Positions 63,565 through 64,000 of a stretch of 64,000 bases of DNA are shown piece by piece. Location of the stretch: NCBI RefSeq assembly GCF_018336975.1, contig NZ_CP025572.1:1970495-2034494 (forward strand), read 5' to 3'. The notes beneath the pieces were generated by a model. It saw nothing but the letters and a program-made list of their open reading frames with translations, had not been told where the DNA came from and ran no database searches. This stretch comes from Marinomonas sp. CT5 (GTDB lineage: Bacteria; Pseudomonadota; Gammaproteobacteria; Pseudomonadales; Marinomonadaceae). The stretch's first letter is position 1. Each line of letters opens with the position of its first letter. Made by a program: the position numbers and the translations under genes.

Positions 63565-64000
63565 ATAGCATTACGAGATACCGGATATCTTGTCTTTGAT
63601 TGCTTTACCATACGAGGCCTACTAGGCCTCGCTTTCTTTGATTCCAAAAACAAATTACATATCCCTGATCTTAGGTCTTTAAGCCGCATTCCAGTCTTTG
63701 ATTCCGGCTTTGCCGCCGTCATTACGATTAAATTCGAAGCAATGTAAGTAAAAGCCATCTTAAAACGTATCTCACTTGCGCGCTGACCATGTGTTGCTGC
63801 TGTATGGCTCGCTTCTCGGCGTACAACATTGTAGGCCAATAACATTCCCCACATTTCCTGGTAGATTAAGTCAACGGTCTTACTGCGTAGCGTAATGGCG
63901 TTATTAAGCATCGAAGATTTGATATCGCGGAACCCTAACTCAATTTCCCAGCGTTGCTGATATAACAGAGCGATTTGGTCGGCTGTGTAATCACTATGAG
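63561..64000 (-). mobile_element. IS4 family element, partial (continues past window end)
   Basis: The 3' part of an IS4-type transposase gene fills this stretch and reaches the window edge. Its end lies within the IS110 remnant, indicating that it inserted into it. Terminal repeats and target duplication cannot be defined from one end. Confidence 0.7.
63561..64000 (-). CDS. IS4 family transposase, C-terminal part (5' end beyond window)
   Basis: The open frame enters from the window edge (about 146 codons visible). The IS4 signature Y-(2)-R-(3)-E-(6)-K is complete in YQQRWEIELGFRDIK (63962-63918), containing the catalytic Glu, followed by SSMLNNAITLRSKTVDLIYQ and ending SRNAI with TAG at 63561-63563. 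The first ATG inside the window (63911) is internal and not the true start. Confidence 0.85.
   Translation of the reverse strand, partial: HSDYTADQIALLYQQRWEIELGFRDIKSSMLNNAITLRSKTVDLIYQEMWGMLLAYNVVRREASHTAATHGQRASEIRFKMAFTYIASNLIVMTAAKPESKTGMRLKDLRSGICNLFLESKKARPSRPRMVKQSKTRYPVSRNAI

Noticed and set aside
1..64000. CRISPR arrays, tRNA and rRNA genes
   Set aside because: No direct repeats with regular spacing, and no cloverleaf or rRNA-like sequence was recognised by eye; a tRNAscan-SE or barrnap run would settle it.

Overview
The window looks like a chromosomal segment of a marine gammaproteobacterium, most like Marinomonas (Oceanospirillales). This is inferred from protein content (RlmM, RluA-like and RlmI-like RNA enzymes, several c-di-GMP proteins, Na+-coupled and tripartite transporters) and a moderately AT-rich composition. 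The organism assignment is inference, not a database result. The window opens inside an ABC ATPase gene and closes inside an IS4-type transposase gene.

Region 1 (1-7.6 kb): an operon usually annotated for urea carboxylase: ABC transporter ATPase, two DUF1989 proteins, a biotin-dependent urea/guanidine carboxylase and allophanate hydrolase. Just before the carboxylase gene lie two tandem hairpins with ACGA and ACGG tetraloops, the signature of a guanidine-II (mini-ykkC) riboswitch. The operon is therefore best read as guanidine assimilation: import, carboxylation, carboxyguanidine deimination, then allophanate hydrolysis to ammonia and CO2.

Region 2 (7.6-24.6 kb): an AT-rich, mostly plus-strand patchwork of small single genes (YbaK, LysE, alpha/beta hydrolase, PPOX flavoprotein, ClbS/DfsB-like, Nudix, DUF1801, GNAT). 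Next come an 860-base stretch with probable gene debris, an orphan peptide-type binding protein paired with a chemoreceptor, and an S41 peptidase lipoprotein with a membrane-anchored AraC regulator. MipA/OmpV, a membrane protein and a sugar epimerase-like enzyme complete it.

Region 3 (24.6-28.7 kb): a divergent MocR regulator faces a tight three-gene operon: cysteine-dioxygenase-type thiol dioxygenase, a Fe(II)/2-oxoglutarate oxygenase and a TauE/SafE exporter. A perfect 13-bp-arm palindrome overlaps the ribosome binding site of the first gene. This is my best candidate for an undescribed organosulfur system.

Region 4 (28.7-48.1 kb): glutaredoxin-like protein, DUF3185, ASCH, EAL phosphodiesterase, flavin reductase, DsrE, alanine/glycine:cation symporter, secreted-repeat protein plus ECF sigma/anti-sigma pair, a tripartite tricarboxylate transporter (fused TctA-TctB, plus TctC) with a GalD/PrpF isomerase and divergent LysR. 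It continues with a methyltransferase, an LTA-synthase-like sulfatase, an rRNA methyltransferase with a 56-residue downstream gene, PepSY and DUF2946 (metal-related) genes and DUF2750.

Region 5 (48.1-54.5 kb): a BMP-type ABC purine/nucleoside importer followed by a deaminase whose motifs fit adenine deaminase better than adenosine deaminase, so a purine salvage module.

Region 6 (54.5-61.8 kb): diguanylate cyclase, pseudouridine synthase, rlmM, L,D-transpeptidase coupled to a YkgJ cysteine-cluster protein, a dual-receiver protein with a degenerate GGDEF, and an NAD(P)-binding oxidoreductase.

Region 7 (61.8-64 kb): an insertion-sequence pile-up. A complete IS630 (with a frame break) has landed in the TAA stop codon of the oxidoreductase gene; beyond it are an IS110 remnant with a nonsense codon and an IS4 element that interrupts it.
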